Source: Oscarella lobularis
Lineage: Eukaryota > Porifera > Homoscleromorpha > Homosclerophorida > Oscarellidae
Length of the DNA: 64,000 bases
Reading direction: 5' to 3'
NCBI RefSeq assembly: GCF_947507565.1
Contig: NC_089180.1
Location: 496,001 to 560,000 of the forward strand
In this document: piece by piece, positions 20,630 through 33,900 of the stretch
Layout of the letters: every line of letters begins with the position of its first letter
How positions within the stretch are numbered: position 1 is the stretch's first letter
Program-made: the position numbers and the translations under genes
Notes under the pieces: generated by a model
The model's database searches: none
What the model was told of the DNA's origin: nothing
What the model saw: the letters and a program-made list of their open reading frames with translations, nothing else

Positions 20630-21992
20630 GGATTACCAAGCCAGCCTTTTGGGAAAATTCCTACACTTCGTTCCGTTGAAGTAAACGTCGCCCCAGAGTC
20701 GTCGCGAAAAGTCGTCGCAGTCGAGCGCGACGCCGTAGCTCTCTCCGCGTAGATTTTCGCGAACGATTGCAGCGTGAAGGAGAAACGATACAACGAGCTC
20801 GCGAAGCAGACGTTTGCCGCGAAGCAGACGTTGCCGCGAAGCAGACGTTGCCGCGAAGCGGCGACAGGATCTGATCGTTGATCGCTTCCGCAGAATACGT
20901 GCTGTATAGAACACATCAATGCAATTCATTATAAATTATTTATTTCTTACCTTATAAGCGAATTCACTTCGTCTATGACGTGTTTCAGTTTGTAGTACAG
21001 TAGGCGTCGCTATCCGCTGGAGGCAACTTGAGTTCCAAGATGAGTCGATCGATCTGGGGGAGGGGGAACAAGAATCTATTACATATTAGTTAGTGCGAGA
21101 ATTCGCGCACCTTGTTGATGCAAAGCAAAATAGGCTCTTGAACAGCGTGTTTGATCAGCCGCTCCGTGTTCAACATAACCTAAAAGGAGAACCCTCTCTT
21201 TTTTCCACCCTTTCGTAAGACGACTACACTGTACTGTACTTACACCCTCTGAAGCATCGACGAAGATGACGACGCCGTCGCATATTTGAAGAGCTGCCGT
21301 TACTTCGTCGGAGAAATTTACGTGACCTGCGTGCAATCAGATATTCATTTATTTATTTTCTTTCTCGTTTTGCATTTTTTCTTGCCTGGCGTGTCGACGA
21401 CGTTGAATAAGAACGATTTGTCCTCGAGATCTTGAAGAACGAGACTGACGGGCGTGCTCTTGATGCTGACGCCGCGCTTGCTCCTGTTCCGTGAAGAGCG
21501 TGTCCGTGTAGCGAAGCTAGATATAAAAGGAAGACGGTCTAGATCAATATAATAAAGAAAATTCTTTCTCTACGTCTTTGCCTTCTCTACAATGAATTCC
21601 TGGATGAGTCTGCTCAATGAGAAGATCGACGAAGGAAGTCTGATATAGAGAGAGATATGCGTTTTGGTGACGTCACAAAGGTATCAATATAAACCTTTCC
21701 GTGATGAACGTGACCGAATCAACTCGGAATTGTCCATCAAATCGGCGAGAAATCTTATATACACAAGGTTACTATAGTGACGAAAGACGCAATGCAAAAT
21801 TCCTCACTCCAAAATATCATCTCGCTCAAACGAGAGACTACTTTACATGTATTAGCTATATGGCCAACCTGTCAAAGGTTGAGTATACTCTTCTTGAACA
21901 ATAGTCTATCAATAAATAAATAAACAAATGAGGATTGTTAATTAATTAATTAATTAATAAGATATTTGAGTTTTTCTTACCTCGACGTCGGG
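20630..21992 (-). pseudogene. EFTUD2 (U5 snRNP GTPase Snu114) copy, exons on the left of the satellite
   Basis: Minus-strand exons match the GTPase domain of the 116-kDa U5 snRNP component: PDVE (21981-21992), [33 protein letters not shown], then [11 protein letters not shown] and [27 protein letters not shown] and [14 protein letters not shown] follow, then SPLRGNVCFASS, FTLQSFAKIYAE and FSRRLWGDVYFNGTK. The frame is broken repeatedly. There is a 4-nt insertion after TEQE near 21490 and a 5-nt insertion near 21000. A 17-bp unit occurs in about three copies near 20800-20860 and there is a 2-nt insertion near 20740. There is also a short deletion in the G1 region near 21710. Similarity stops at about 20630, far before the protein's usual end (about 970 residues). 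A non-functional, 3'-truncated copy. Confidence 0.9.
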
Positions 21993-24900
21993 CTCAATCT
22001 TTGATTCACAGGGCGTAAGAATTAAATTGAGGGCCTAATCTTTGATTCTAAAGGCCTCAGTATTAAATTCAGGGCCTAATCTTTGATTCTAAAGGCCAAA
22101 TATTAAATTGAGGGACTAATCTTTGATTCACAGGGCGTAAATATTAAATTGAGGGCCTAATCTTTGATTCTAAAGGCCTCAGTATTAAATTCAGGGCCTA
22201 ATCTTTGATTCTAAAGGCCAAATATTAAATTGAGGGAATAATCTTTGATTCACAGGGCGTAAATATTAAATTGAGGGCCTAATCTTTGATTCTAACGGAC
22301 TTAGTATCAAATTTAGGGCCTAATCTTTGATTCTAAAGGCCAAATATTAATTTGAAGGCCTAATCTTTGATTCTAAAGACCTAAACTTTAAATTCAGGGC
22401 CTAATTTTTGATTCACAGGGCCTAAATATTAAATTGAGGGCCTAATCTTTGATTCTAAAGGCTTAAGTATTAAATTCAGAGCAGAATCTTTGATTCTAAG
22501 GGCCAAATATTAAATTGAGGGCCTAATCTTTTATTCTAAAGGCCTAAATATTAAATTGAGGGCCTAATCGTTGATTCTAAAGGCCTCAGTATTAAATTTA
22601 GAGCCTAACCTTTGATTCACAGGGCCTAAATAATAAATTAAGGGCCTAATCTTTAACTGTACACGCATGAGAATTAAATTTAGGGCCTAATCTTTTATTC
22701 TAAAGGCCTAAATATTAAATTGAGGGCCTAATATTTGATTCACAAGGCCTGAATATTAAATTGAGGGCCTAATCGTTGATTCCAAAGGCATCAGTATTAA
22801 ATTGAGGGCCTAATCTTTGATTCTAAAGGCCAAAGTATTAAATTCAGAGCAGAATCTTTGATTCTAAGGACCAAATTTTAAATTGAGGGCGTAATCTTTA
22901 ATTCTAAAAACCAAATATTAAATTGAGGGCTTAATCTTGGATTCTAAAGGCATCAGTATTAAATTCAAGGCCTAATCTTTGATTTTAAAAGCAAAATATT
23001 AAATTGAGGGCCTAATCTTTTATTCTAAAGGCCTAAATATTAAATTGAGGGCCTAATCTTTGATTCACAAGGCCGAAAAAGATTAAATTGAGGGCCTAAA
23101 CTTTGATTCTAAAGGACTTAGTATCAAATTTAGGGCTTAATCTTTGATTCTAAAGGCCAAATATTAATTTGAAGGCCTAATCTTTGATTCTAAAGACCTA
23201 AACTTTAAATTCAGGGCCTAATTTTTGATTCACAGGGCCTAAATATTAAATTGAGGGCCTAATATTTGATTCACAAGGCCTAAATATTAAATTGAGGGCC
23301 TAATCGTTGATTCCAAATTCATCAGTATTAAATTGAGGGCATAATCTTTGATTCTAAAGGCCAAAGTATTAAATTCAGAGCAGAATCTTTGATTCTAGGG
23401 GCCAAATTTTAAATTGAGGGCGTAATCTTTGATTCTAAAGGCCAAATATTAAATTGAGGGCCTAATCGTTGATTCCAAAGGAATCAGTTTTAAATTGAGG
23501 GCCAAATCTTTGATTCTAAAGGCCAAAGTATTAAATTCAGAGCAGAATCTTTGATTCTAAGGGCCAAATTTTAAATTGAGGGCCTAATCTTTGATTCTAA
23601 AGGCCAAATATTAAATTGAGGGCCTAATCTTTTATTCACAGGGCCTAAATATTAAATTGAGGGCCTAATCTTTCATTCCAAGGACTCAGTATTAAATTTA
23701 GGGCATAATCTTTGATTCTAAAGGCAAAATAGTAATATGAGGGCCTAATCTTTGATTCTAAAGACCTAAACTTTAAATTTAGGGCCTAATCTTTGATTCA
23801 CAGGGCCTAAATAATAAATTGAGGGCCTACTCTTTAACTGTACACGCCTGAGTATTAAATTTTGGGCCTCATTTTTAATTCTAAAAGCCAAATAATAAAT
23901 TGAGGACCTAATCTTTGATTCTAAAAACTTAAACTTTCAATTCAAGGCCTAATATTTGATTCACAGGGCCTAAACATTAAATTGAGGGCCTAATCTTTGA
24001 TTCACAAGGCCTAAATATTAAATTGAGGGCCTAATCGTTGATTCTAAAGGCCTCAGTATTAAATTTAGGGCCTAATCTTTGATTCACAATGCCTAAATAT
24101 TAAATTGAGGGCCTAATCTTTGATTCACAGGACCTAAATATTAAAAAGAGGGCCTAATCTTTCATTCTAAGGACTCAGTATTAAATGTAGGGCATAATCT
24201 TTGATTCTAAAGGCAAATTATTAAATTGAGGGCCTAATCTTTGATTCTAAAGACCTAAACTTTAAATTGAGGGCCTAATCTTTAACTGTACACGCCTGAG
24301 TATTAAATTTAGGGCCTAATTTTTAATTCTAAAGGCTAAATAATAAATTGAGGGCCTAATGTTTGATTCTAAATACCTAAACTTTAAATTGAGGGCCTAA
24401 TCTTAGATTCAGAGGGCCTCAATATTAAATTGAGAGAATAATCTTTTATTCTAAAGGCCTAAATATTAAAATGAAGGCTTAATCTTTGATTCACAAGGCC
24501 TAAATATTAAATTGAGGACCTAATCGTTGATTCTAAAGGCCTCAGTATTAAATTTAGGGCCTAATCTATGATTCTAAAGGCCAAATATTAAAATGAGAGC
24601 CTAATCTTTGAATCTAAAAACCTAAACTTTAAAATGAGGGCCTAATCTTTGATTTACAGAGCCTAAATATTACGTTGAGGGCCTAATCTTTTATTCTAAA
24701 GGCCTAAATATTTAATTGAGGGCCTAATATTTGATTCACAAGGCCTGAATATTAAATTGAGGGCCCAATCGTTGATTCCAAATTCATCAGTATTAAATTG
24801 AGGGCCTAATCTTTGATTCTAAAGGCCAAAGTATTAAATTCAGAGCAGAATCTTTGATTCTAAAGGCCAAATTTTAAATTGAGGGCCTAACAAATTCTAA

Positions 24901-27900
24901 AGGCCAAATATTAAATTGAGGGCCTAATCTTTTATTCACAGGGCCTAAATATTAAATTGAGGGCCTAATCTTTCATTCTAAGGACTCAGTATTAAATTTA
25001 GGGCATAATCTTTGATTCTAAAGGCAAAATAGTAATATGAAGGCCTAATCTTTGATTCTAAAGACCTAAACTTTAAATTTAGGGCCTAATCTTTGATTCA
25101 CAGGGCCTAAATATTAAATTGAGGGCCTAATCGTTGATTCCAAAGGCATCAGTATTAAATTGAAGGCCTAATCTTTGATTCTAAAGGCCTCAGTATTAAA
25201 TTTAGGGCCTAATCTTTTATTCTAAAGGCCTGAATATTAAATTGAGGGCCTAATCTTTGATTCACAGAGCCTAAATATTAAATTGAGGGCCTAATATTTG
25301 ATTCACAAGGCCTGAATATTAAATTGAGGGCCTAATCGTTGATTCTCAAGGCCAAACATTAATTAGAAGGCCTAATCTTTGATTCACAGGGCCTAAACTT
25401 TATATTGAGGGCCTAGTCTTTGATTCACAGGGCCTAAATATTAAATTGAGGGCCTAATCTTTAACTGTACACGCCTGAGTATTAAATTTAGAGCCTAGTC
25501 TTTAATTCTAAAGGTCAAATAATAAATTGAGGGCCCAATGTTTGATTCTAAAGACCTAGACTTTAAATTCAGGGCCTAATCTTTGATTCAGAGGGCCTCA
25601 ATATTAAATTGAGGGCCTAATCTTGGATTCTAAAGGCCTCAGTATTAAATTCAAGGCCTAATCTTTGATTCCAAAGCAAAATATTAAATTGAGGGCCTAA
25701 TCTTTTATTCTAAAGGCCTAAATATTAAATTGAGGGCTTAATCTTTGATTCACAAGGCCTAAATATTAAATTGAGGGCCTAATCTTTGATTCTAAAGGAC
25801 TTAGTATCAAATTTAGGGCCTAATCTTTGATTCTAAAGGCCAAATATTAATTTGAAGGCCTAATCTTTGTGTCTAAAGACCTAAACTTTAAATTCAGGGC
25901 CTAATTTTTGATTCACAGGGCCTCAATGTTAAATTGAGGGCCTAATCGTTGATTCTAAAGGCCTCAGTATTAAATTTAGGGCCTAATCTTTGATTCTAAA
26001 GACCAAATATTAAATTGAGGGCCTAATCTGTGATTCACAGGACCTAAATATTAAAAAGAGGGCCTAATCTTTCATTCTAAGGACTCAGTATTAAATTTAG
26101 GGCCTAATCTTTGATTCTAAAGGCCAAATAATAAATTGAGGGCCTAATCTTTGATTCACAGGGCGTAAATATTAAATTGAGGGCCTAATCTTTCATTACA
26201 AAGGACTCAGTATCAAATTTACGGCCTAATCTTTGATTCTAAAGGCCAAATAATAAATTGAGGGCCTAATCTTTGATTCACAGGGCGTAAATATTAAATT
26301 AAGGGCCTAATCTTTCATTACAAAGGACTCAGTATCAAATTTAGGGCCTAATCTTTGATTCTAAAGGCCAAATATTAATTTGAAGGCCTAATCTTTGATT
26401 TACAGGGCCTATAAATTAAATTGAGGGCCTAATCTTTAATTCTACAGGCCTAAATATTAAATTGAGGGCCTAATCTTTGATTATAAAGGACTCAGTATCA
26501 AATTTAGGGCCTAATCTTTGACTCTAAAGGCCAAATATTAATTTGAAGGCCTAATCTTTGATTTACAGGGCCTAAAAATTAAATTGAGGGCCTAATCTTT
26601 AATTCTACAGGCCTAAATATTAAATTGAGGGCCTAATCTTTCATTACAAAGGACTTAGTATTAAATTTAGGGCCTAATGTTTGATTCTAAAGGCCAAATA
26701 TTAATTTGAAGGCCTAATCTTTGATTTACAGGGCCTAAAAATTAAATTGAGGGCCTAATCTTTAATTCTACAGGCCTAAATATTAAATTGAGGGCCTAAT
26801 CTTTGATTATAAAGGACTCAGTATCAAATTTAGGGCCTAATCTTTGACTCTAAAAACCAAATATTAATTTGAAGGCCTAATCTTTGATTTACAGGGCCTA
26901 AAAATTAAATTGAGGGCCTAATCTTTAATTCTACAGGCCTAAATATTAAATTGAGGGCCTAATCTTTTATCCTAAAGGCTTAAATAATAAATTGACGGCA
27001 AAATCTTTGATTCGCAAGGCTTAAAATTTAAATTGAGGACCTATCGTTGATTCTAAAGGCCTCAGTATTAAATTTAGGACCTAATCTATGATTCTAAAGG
27101 CCAAATATTAAAATGAGAGCATAATCTTTGAATCTAAAAACCTAAACTTTAAAATGAGGGCCTAATCTTTGATTCACAGAGCCTAAATATTACGTTGAGG
27201 GCCTAGTCTTTTATTCTAAAGGCATAAATATTAAACTGAGGGCCTAATATTTGATTCACAAGGCCTGAATATTAAATTGAGGGCCTAATCGTTGATTCCA
27301 AAGGCATCAGTATTAAATTGAGGGCCTAATATATGATTCTAAAGGCCAAAGTATTAAATTCAGAGCAGAATCTTTGATTCTAGAGGCCAAATTTTAAATT
27401 GAGGGCCTAATCTTTTATTCTAAGGACTCAGTATTAAATGTAGGGCATAATTTTTGATTCTAAAGGCCAAATTATTTATTTGAGGGCATAATCTTTGATT
27501 CTAAAAACCTTAACTTTAAATTGAGGGCCTAATCTTTAACTGTACACGCCTGAGTATTAAATTTAGGGCCTAATCTTTAATTCTAAAAGCCAAATAATAA
27601 ATTGAGGGCCTAATCTTTGATTGAGAGGGCCTCAATATTAAATTGAGAGCCTAATATTGGATTCTAAAGGCCTAAGTATTAAATTCAAGGCCTAATCTTT
27701 GATATCAAAGCCAAATATTAAATTTAGAGCCTAAACTTTGATTCTAAAGGCCAAACATTAATTAGAAGGCCTAATCTTTGATTCACAGGGCCTAAATATT
27801 AAATTGAGGGCCTAATCTTTAACTGTACACGCCTGAGTATTAAATTTTGGGCCTAATCTTTAATTCTAAAGGCCAAATAAAAAATTAAGGAGCTAATCTT

Positions 27901-30900
27901 TGATTCTAAAAACTTAAACTTTCAATTCAAGGCCTAATCTTTGATTCACAGGGCCTAAACATTAAATTGAGGGCCTAATCTTTGATTCACAATGCCTAAA
28001 TATTAAATTGAGGGCCTAATCGTTGATTCTAAAGGCCTCAGTATTAAATTTAGGGCCTAATCTTTGATTCTAAAGACCAAATATTAAATTGAGGGCCTAA
28101 TCTGTGATTCACAGGACCTAAATATTAAAAAGAGGGCCTAATCTTTCATTCTAAGGACTCAGTATTAAATTTAGGGCCTAATCTTTGATTCTAAAGGCCA
28201 AATAATAAATTGAGGGCCTAATCTTTGATTCACAGGGCGTAAATATTAAATTGAGGGCCTAATCTTTCATTACAAAGGACTCAGTATCAAATTTACGGCC
28301 TAATCTTTGATTCTAAAGGCCAAATAATAAATTGAGAGCCTAATCTTTGATTCACAGGGCGTAAATATTAAATTGAGGGCCTAATCTTTCATTACAAAGG
28401 TCTCAGTATCAAATTTAGGGCCTAATCTTTGCTTCTAAAGGCCAAATATTAATTTGAAGGCCTAATCTTTGATTTACAGGGCCTAAAAATTAAATTGAGG
28501 GCCTAATCTTTAATTCTACAGGCCTAAATATTAAATTGAGGGCCTAATCTTGGATTCTAAAGGCCTAAATATTAAATTGAGGGCCTAATCTTTGATTCTA
28601 AAAGCCTAAATATTAAAATGAGGGCCTAATCTTTGATTCTAAAGGCCTAAATATTAAAATGAAGGCCTAATCTTTGATTCTAAAGGCCTAAATATGAAAT
28701 TGAGGGCCTAATCTTTGATTCATAGGGCCTAAATATTAAATTGAGGGACTAATCTTTGATTCTAAAGGCCTAAATATTAAATTGAGGGCCTAATCTTTGA
28801 TTCTAAAGGCCTAAATATTAAATTCAGGGCCTAATCTTTGATTCATAGGGACTAAATATTAAATTGAGGGCCTAATCTTTGATTCTAAAGGCCTAAATAT
28901 TAAAATGAGGGCCTAATCTTTGATTCTAAAAGCCTAAATATTAAATTGAGGGCATAATCTTTGATTCTAAAGGCCTAAATATTAAATTAAGGGCCTAATC
29001 TTTGATTCATAGGGACTAAATATTAAATTGAGGGCCTAATCTTTGATTCTAAAGGCCTAAATAAAAAATTGAGGGCCTAATCTTTGATTCTAAAGGCCTA
29101 AATATTAAAATGAGGGCCTAATCTTTGATTTTAAAGGCCTAAATATTAAAATGAGGGCCTAATCTTTGATTCTAAAGGCTTAATATTAAATTGAGGGCCT
29201 AATCTTTGATTCATAGGGCCTAAATATTAAATTGAGGGCCTAATCTTTGATTCTAAAGGCCTAAATATTAAATTCAGGGCCTAATCTTTGATTCATAGGG
29301 ACTAAATATTAAATTGAGGGCCTAATCTTTGATTCTAAAGGCCTAAATATTAAATTCACGGCCTAATCTTTGATTCTAAAGGCCTAAATATTAAATTGAG
29401 GGCCTAATCTTTGATTCTAAAGGCCTAAATATTAAATTGAGGGCCTAATCTTTGATTCTAAAAGCCTAAATATTAAAATGAAGGCCTAATCTTTGATTCT
29501 AAAGGCCTAAATATGAAATTGAGGGCCTAATCTTTGATTCATAGGGCCTAAATATTAAATTGAGGGACTAATCTTTGATTCTAAAGGCCTAAATATTAAA
29601 TTGAGGGCCTAATCTTTGATTCTAAAGGCCTAAATATTAAATTCAGGGCCTAATCTTTGATTCATAGGGACTAAATATTAAATTGAGGGCCTAATCTTTG
29701 ATTCTAAAGGCCTAAATATTAAAATGAGGGCCTAATCTTTGATTCTAAAAGCCTAAATATTAAATTGAGGGCCTAATCTTTGATTCTAAAGGCCTAAATA
29801 TTAAATTCAGGGCCTAATCTTTGATTCATAGGGACTAAATATTAAATTGAGGGCCTAATCTTTGATTCTAAAGGCCTAAATATGAAATTGAGGGCCTAAT
29901 CTTTGATTCTAAAGGCCTAAATAATAAAATGAGGGCCTAATCTTTGATTCTAAAGGCCTAAATATTAAAATGAGGGCCTAATCTTTGATTCTAAAAGCTT
30001 AATATTAAATGTAGGGCCTAATCTTTGATTCTAAAAGCTTAATATTAAATTGAAGGACTAATCTTTGATTCTAAAAGCCTAAATATTATATTGAGGGCCT
30101 CATCTTTGATTCTAAAGGCCAAAATATTAAATTCACGGCCTAATCTTTGATTCATAGGGACTAAATATTAAATTGAAGGCCTAATCTTTGATTCTAAAGG
30201 CCTCAGTATTAAATTTAGGGCCTAATCTTTAATTCTAAAGGCCAAATAATAAATTGAGGGCCTAATCTTTGATTCTAAAGGCCTAAATATTAAATTGAGG
30301 GCCTAATCTTTGATTCTAAAAGCCTAAATATTAAAATGAGGGCCTAATCTTTGATTCTAAAGGCCTAAATATTAAAATGAAGGCCTAATCTTTGATTCTA
30401 AAGGCCTAAATATGAAATTGAGGGCCTAATCTTTGATTCATAGGGCCTAAATATTAAATTGAGGGACTAATCTTTGATTCTAAAGGCCTAAATATTAAAT
30501 TGAGGGCCTAATCTTTGATTCTAAAAGCCTAAATATTAAATTCAGGGCCTAATCTTTGATTCATAGAGACTAAATATTAAATTGAGGGCCTAATCTTTGA
30601 TTCTAAAGGCCTAAATATTAAAATGAGGGCCTAATCTTTGATTCTAAAAGCCTAAATATTAAATTGAGGGCCTAATCTTTGATTCTAAAGGCCTAAATAT
30701 TAAATTCAGGGCCTAATCTTTGATTCATAGGGACTAAATATTAAATTGAGGGCCTAATCTTTGATTCTAAAGGCCTAAATATGAAATTGAGGGCCTAATC
30801 TTTGATTCTAAAGGCCTAAATATTAAAATGAGGGTCTAATCTTTGATTCTAAAGGCCTAAATATTAAAATGAGGGCCTAATCTTTGATTCTAAAAGCTTA

Positions 30901-33900
30901 ATATTAAATGTAGGGCCTAATCTTTGATTCTAAAAGCTTAATATTAAATTGAAGGACTAATCTTTGATTCTAAAAGCCTAAATATTATATTGAGGGCCTC
31001 ATCTTTGATTCTAAAGGCCAAAATATTAAATTCAGGGCCTAATCTTTGATTCATAGGGACTAAATATTAAATTGAGGGCCTAATCTTTGATTCTAAAGGC
31101 CTAAATATTAAATTCACGGCCTAATCTTTGATTCTAAAGGCCTAAATATTAAATTGAGGGCCTAATCTTTGATTCTAAAGGCCTAAATATTAAATTGAGG
31201 GCCTAATCTTTGATTCTAAAAGCCTAAATATTAAAATGAGGGCCTAATCTTTGATTCTAAAGGCCTAAATATTAAAATGAAGGCCTAATCTTTGATTCTA
31301 AAGGCCTAAATATGAAATTGAGGGCCTAATCTTTGATTCATAGGGCCTAAATATTAAATTGAGGGACTAATCTTTGATTCTAAAGGCCTAAATATTAAAT
31401 TGAGGGCCTAATCTTTGATTCTAAAGGCCGAAATATTAAATTCAGGGCCTAATCTTTGATTCATAGGGACTAAATATTAAATTGAGGGCCTAATCTTTGA
31501 TTCTAAAGGCCTAAATATTAAAATGAGGGCCTAATCTTTGATTCTAAAAGCCTAAATATTAAATTGAGGGCCTAATCTTTGATTCTAAAGGCCTAAATAT
31601 TAAATTCAGGGCCTAATCTTTGATTCATAGGGACTAAATATTAAATTGAGGGCCTAATCTTTGATTCTAAAGGCCTAAATATGAAATTGAGGGCCTAATC
31701 TTTGATTCTAAAGGTCTAAATATTAAAATGAGGGCCTAATCTTTGATTCTAAAGGCCTAAATATTAAAATGAGGGCCTAATCTTTGATTCTAAAAGCTTA
31801 ATATTAAATGTAGGGCCTAATCTTTGATTCTAAAAGCTTAATATTAAATTGAAGGACTAATCTTTGATTCTAAAAGCCTAAATATTATATTGAGGGCCTC
31901 ATCTTTGATTCTAAAGGCCAAAATATTAAATTCACGGCCTAATCTTTGATTCTAAAGGCCTAAATATTAAATTTAGGGCCTAATCTTTGATTCATAGGGA
32001 CTAAATACTAAAATGAGGGCCTAATCTTTGATTCTAAAGGTCTAAATATTAAATTGAGGGCCTAATCTTTGATTCTAAAAACCTAAATATGAAATTAAGG
32101 GCCTAATCTTTGATTCTAAAGGCCTAAATATTAAATTGAGGGCCTAATCTTTGATTCTAAAGGCCTAAATATTAAATTGAGGGCCTAATCTTTGATTCTA
32201 AAAGCCTAAATATTAAAATGAGGGCCTAATCTTTGATTCTAAAGGCCTAAATATTAAAATGAGGGCCTAATCTTTGATTCTAAAGGCTTAATATTAAATT
32301 GAGGGCCTAATCTTTGATTCATAGGGCCTAAATATTAAATTGAGGGACTAATCTTTGATTCTAAAGGCCTAAATATTAAATTGAGGGCCTAATCTTTGAT
32401 TCTAAAGGCCTAAATATTAAATTCAGGGCCTAATCTTTGATTCATAGGGACTAAATATTAAATTGAGGGCCTAATCTTTGATTCTAAAGGCCTAAATATT
32501 AAATTCACGGCCTAATCTTTGATTCTAAAGGCCTAAATATTAAATTTAGGGCCTAAACTTTGATTCTAAAGGCCAAACATTAATTAGAAGGCCTAATCTT
32601 TGATTCACAGGGCCTAAACTTTATATTGAGGGCCTAGTCTTTGATTCACAGGGCCTAAATATTAAATTGAGGGCCTAATCTTTAACTGTACACGCCTGAG
32701 TATTAAATTTAGAGCCTAGTCTTTAATTCTAAAGGTCAAATAATAAATTGAGGGCCCAATGTTTGATTCTAAAGACCTAGACTTTAAATTCAGGGCCTAA
32801 TCTTTGATTCAGAGGGCCTCAATATTAAATTGAGGGCCTAATCTTGGATTCTAAAGGCCTCAGTATTAAATTCAAGGCCTAATCTTTGATTCCAAAGCAA
32901 AATATTAAATTGAGGGCCTAATCTTTTATTCTAAAGGCCTAAATATTAAATTGAGGGCCTAATCTTTGATTCACAAGGCCTAAATATTAAATTGAGGGCC
33001 TAATCTTTGATTCTAAAGGACTTAGTATCAAATTTAGGGCCTAATCTTTGATTCTAAAGGCCAAATATTAATTTGAAGGCCTAATCTTTGTGTCTAAAGA
33101 CCTAAACTTTAAATTCAGGGCCTAATTTTTGATTCACAGGGCCTAAATATTAAATTGAGGGCCTAATCTTTGATTCTAAAGGCTTAAGTATTAAATTCAG
33201 AGCAGAATCTTTGATTCTAAGGGCCAAATATTAAATTGAGTGCCTAATCTTTTATTCTAAAGGCCTAAATATTAAATTGAGGGCCTAATCGTTGATTCTA
33301 AAGGCCTCAGTATTAAATTTAGAGCCTAACCTTTGATTCACAGGGCCTAAATAACAAATTGAGGGCCTAATCTTTAACTGTACACTCATGAGAATTAAAT
33401 TTAGGGCCTAATCTTTTATTCTAAAAACCTAAATATTAAATTGAGGGCCTAATATTTGATTCACAAGGCCTGAATATTAAATTGAGGGCCTAATCGTTGA
33501 TTCCAAAGGCATCAGTATTAAATTGAGGGCCTAATCTTTGATTCTAAAAGCCAAAGTATTAAATTCCGAGCAGAATCTTTGATTCTAAGGGCCAAATTTT
33601 AAATTGAGGGCGTAATCTTTAATTCTAAAAGCCAAATATTAAATTGAGGGCTTAATCTTGGATTCTAAAGGCCTCAGTATTAAATTCAAGGCCTAATCTT
33701 TGATTTTAAAAGCAAAATATTAAATTGAGGGCCTAATCTTTTATTCTAAAGGCCTAAATATTAAATTGAGGGCCTAATCTTTGATTCACAAGGCCGAAAA
33801 AGATTAAATTGAGGGCCTAAACTTTGATTCCAAAGGCATCAGTATTAAATTGAGGGCCTAATCTTTGATTCTAAAGGCCAAAGTATTAAATTCAGAGCAG

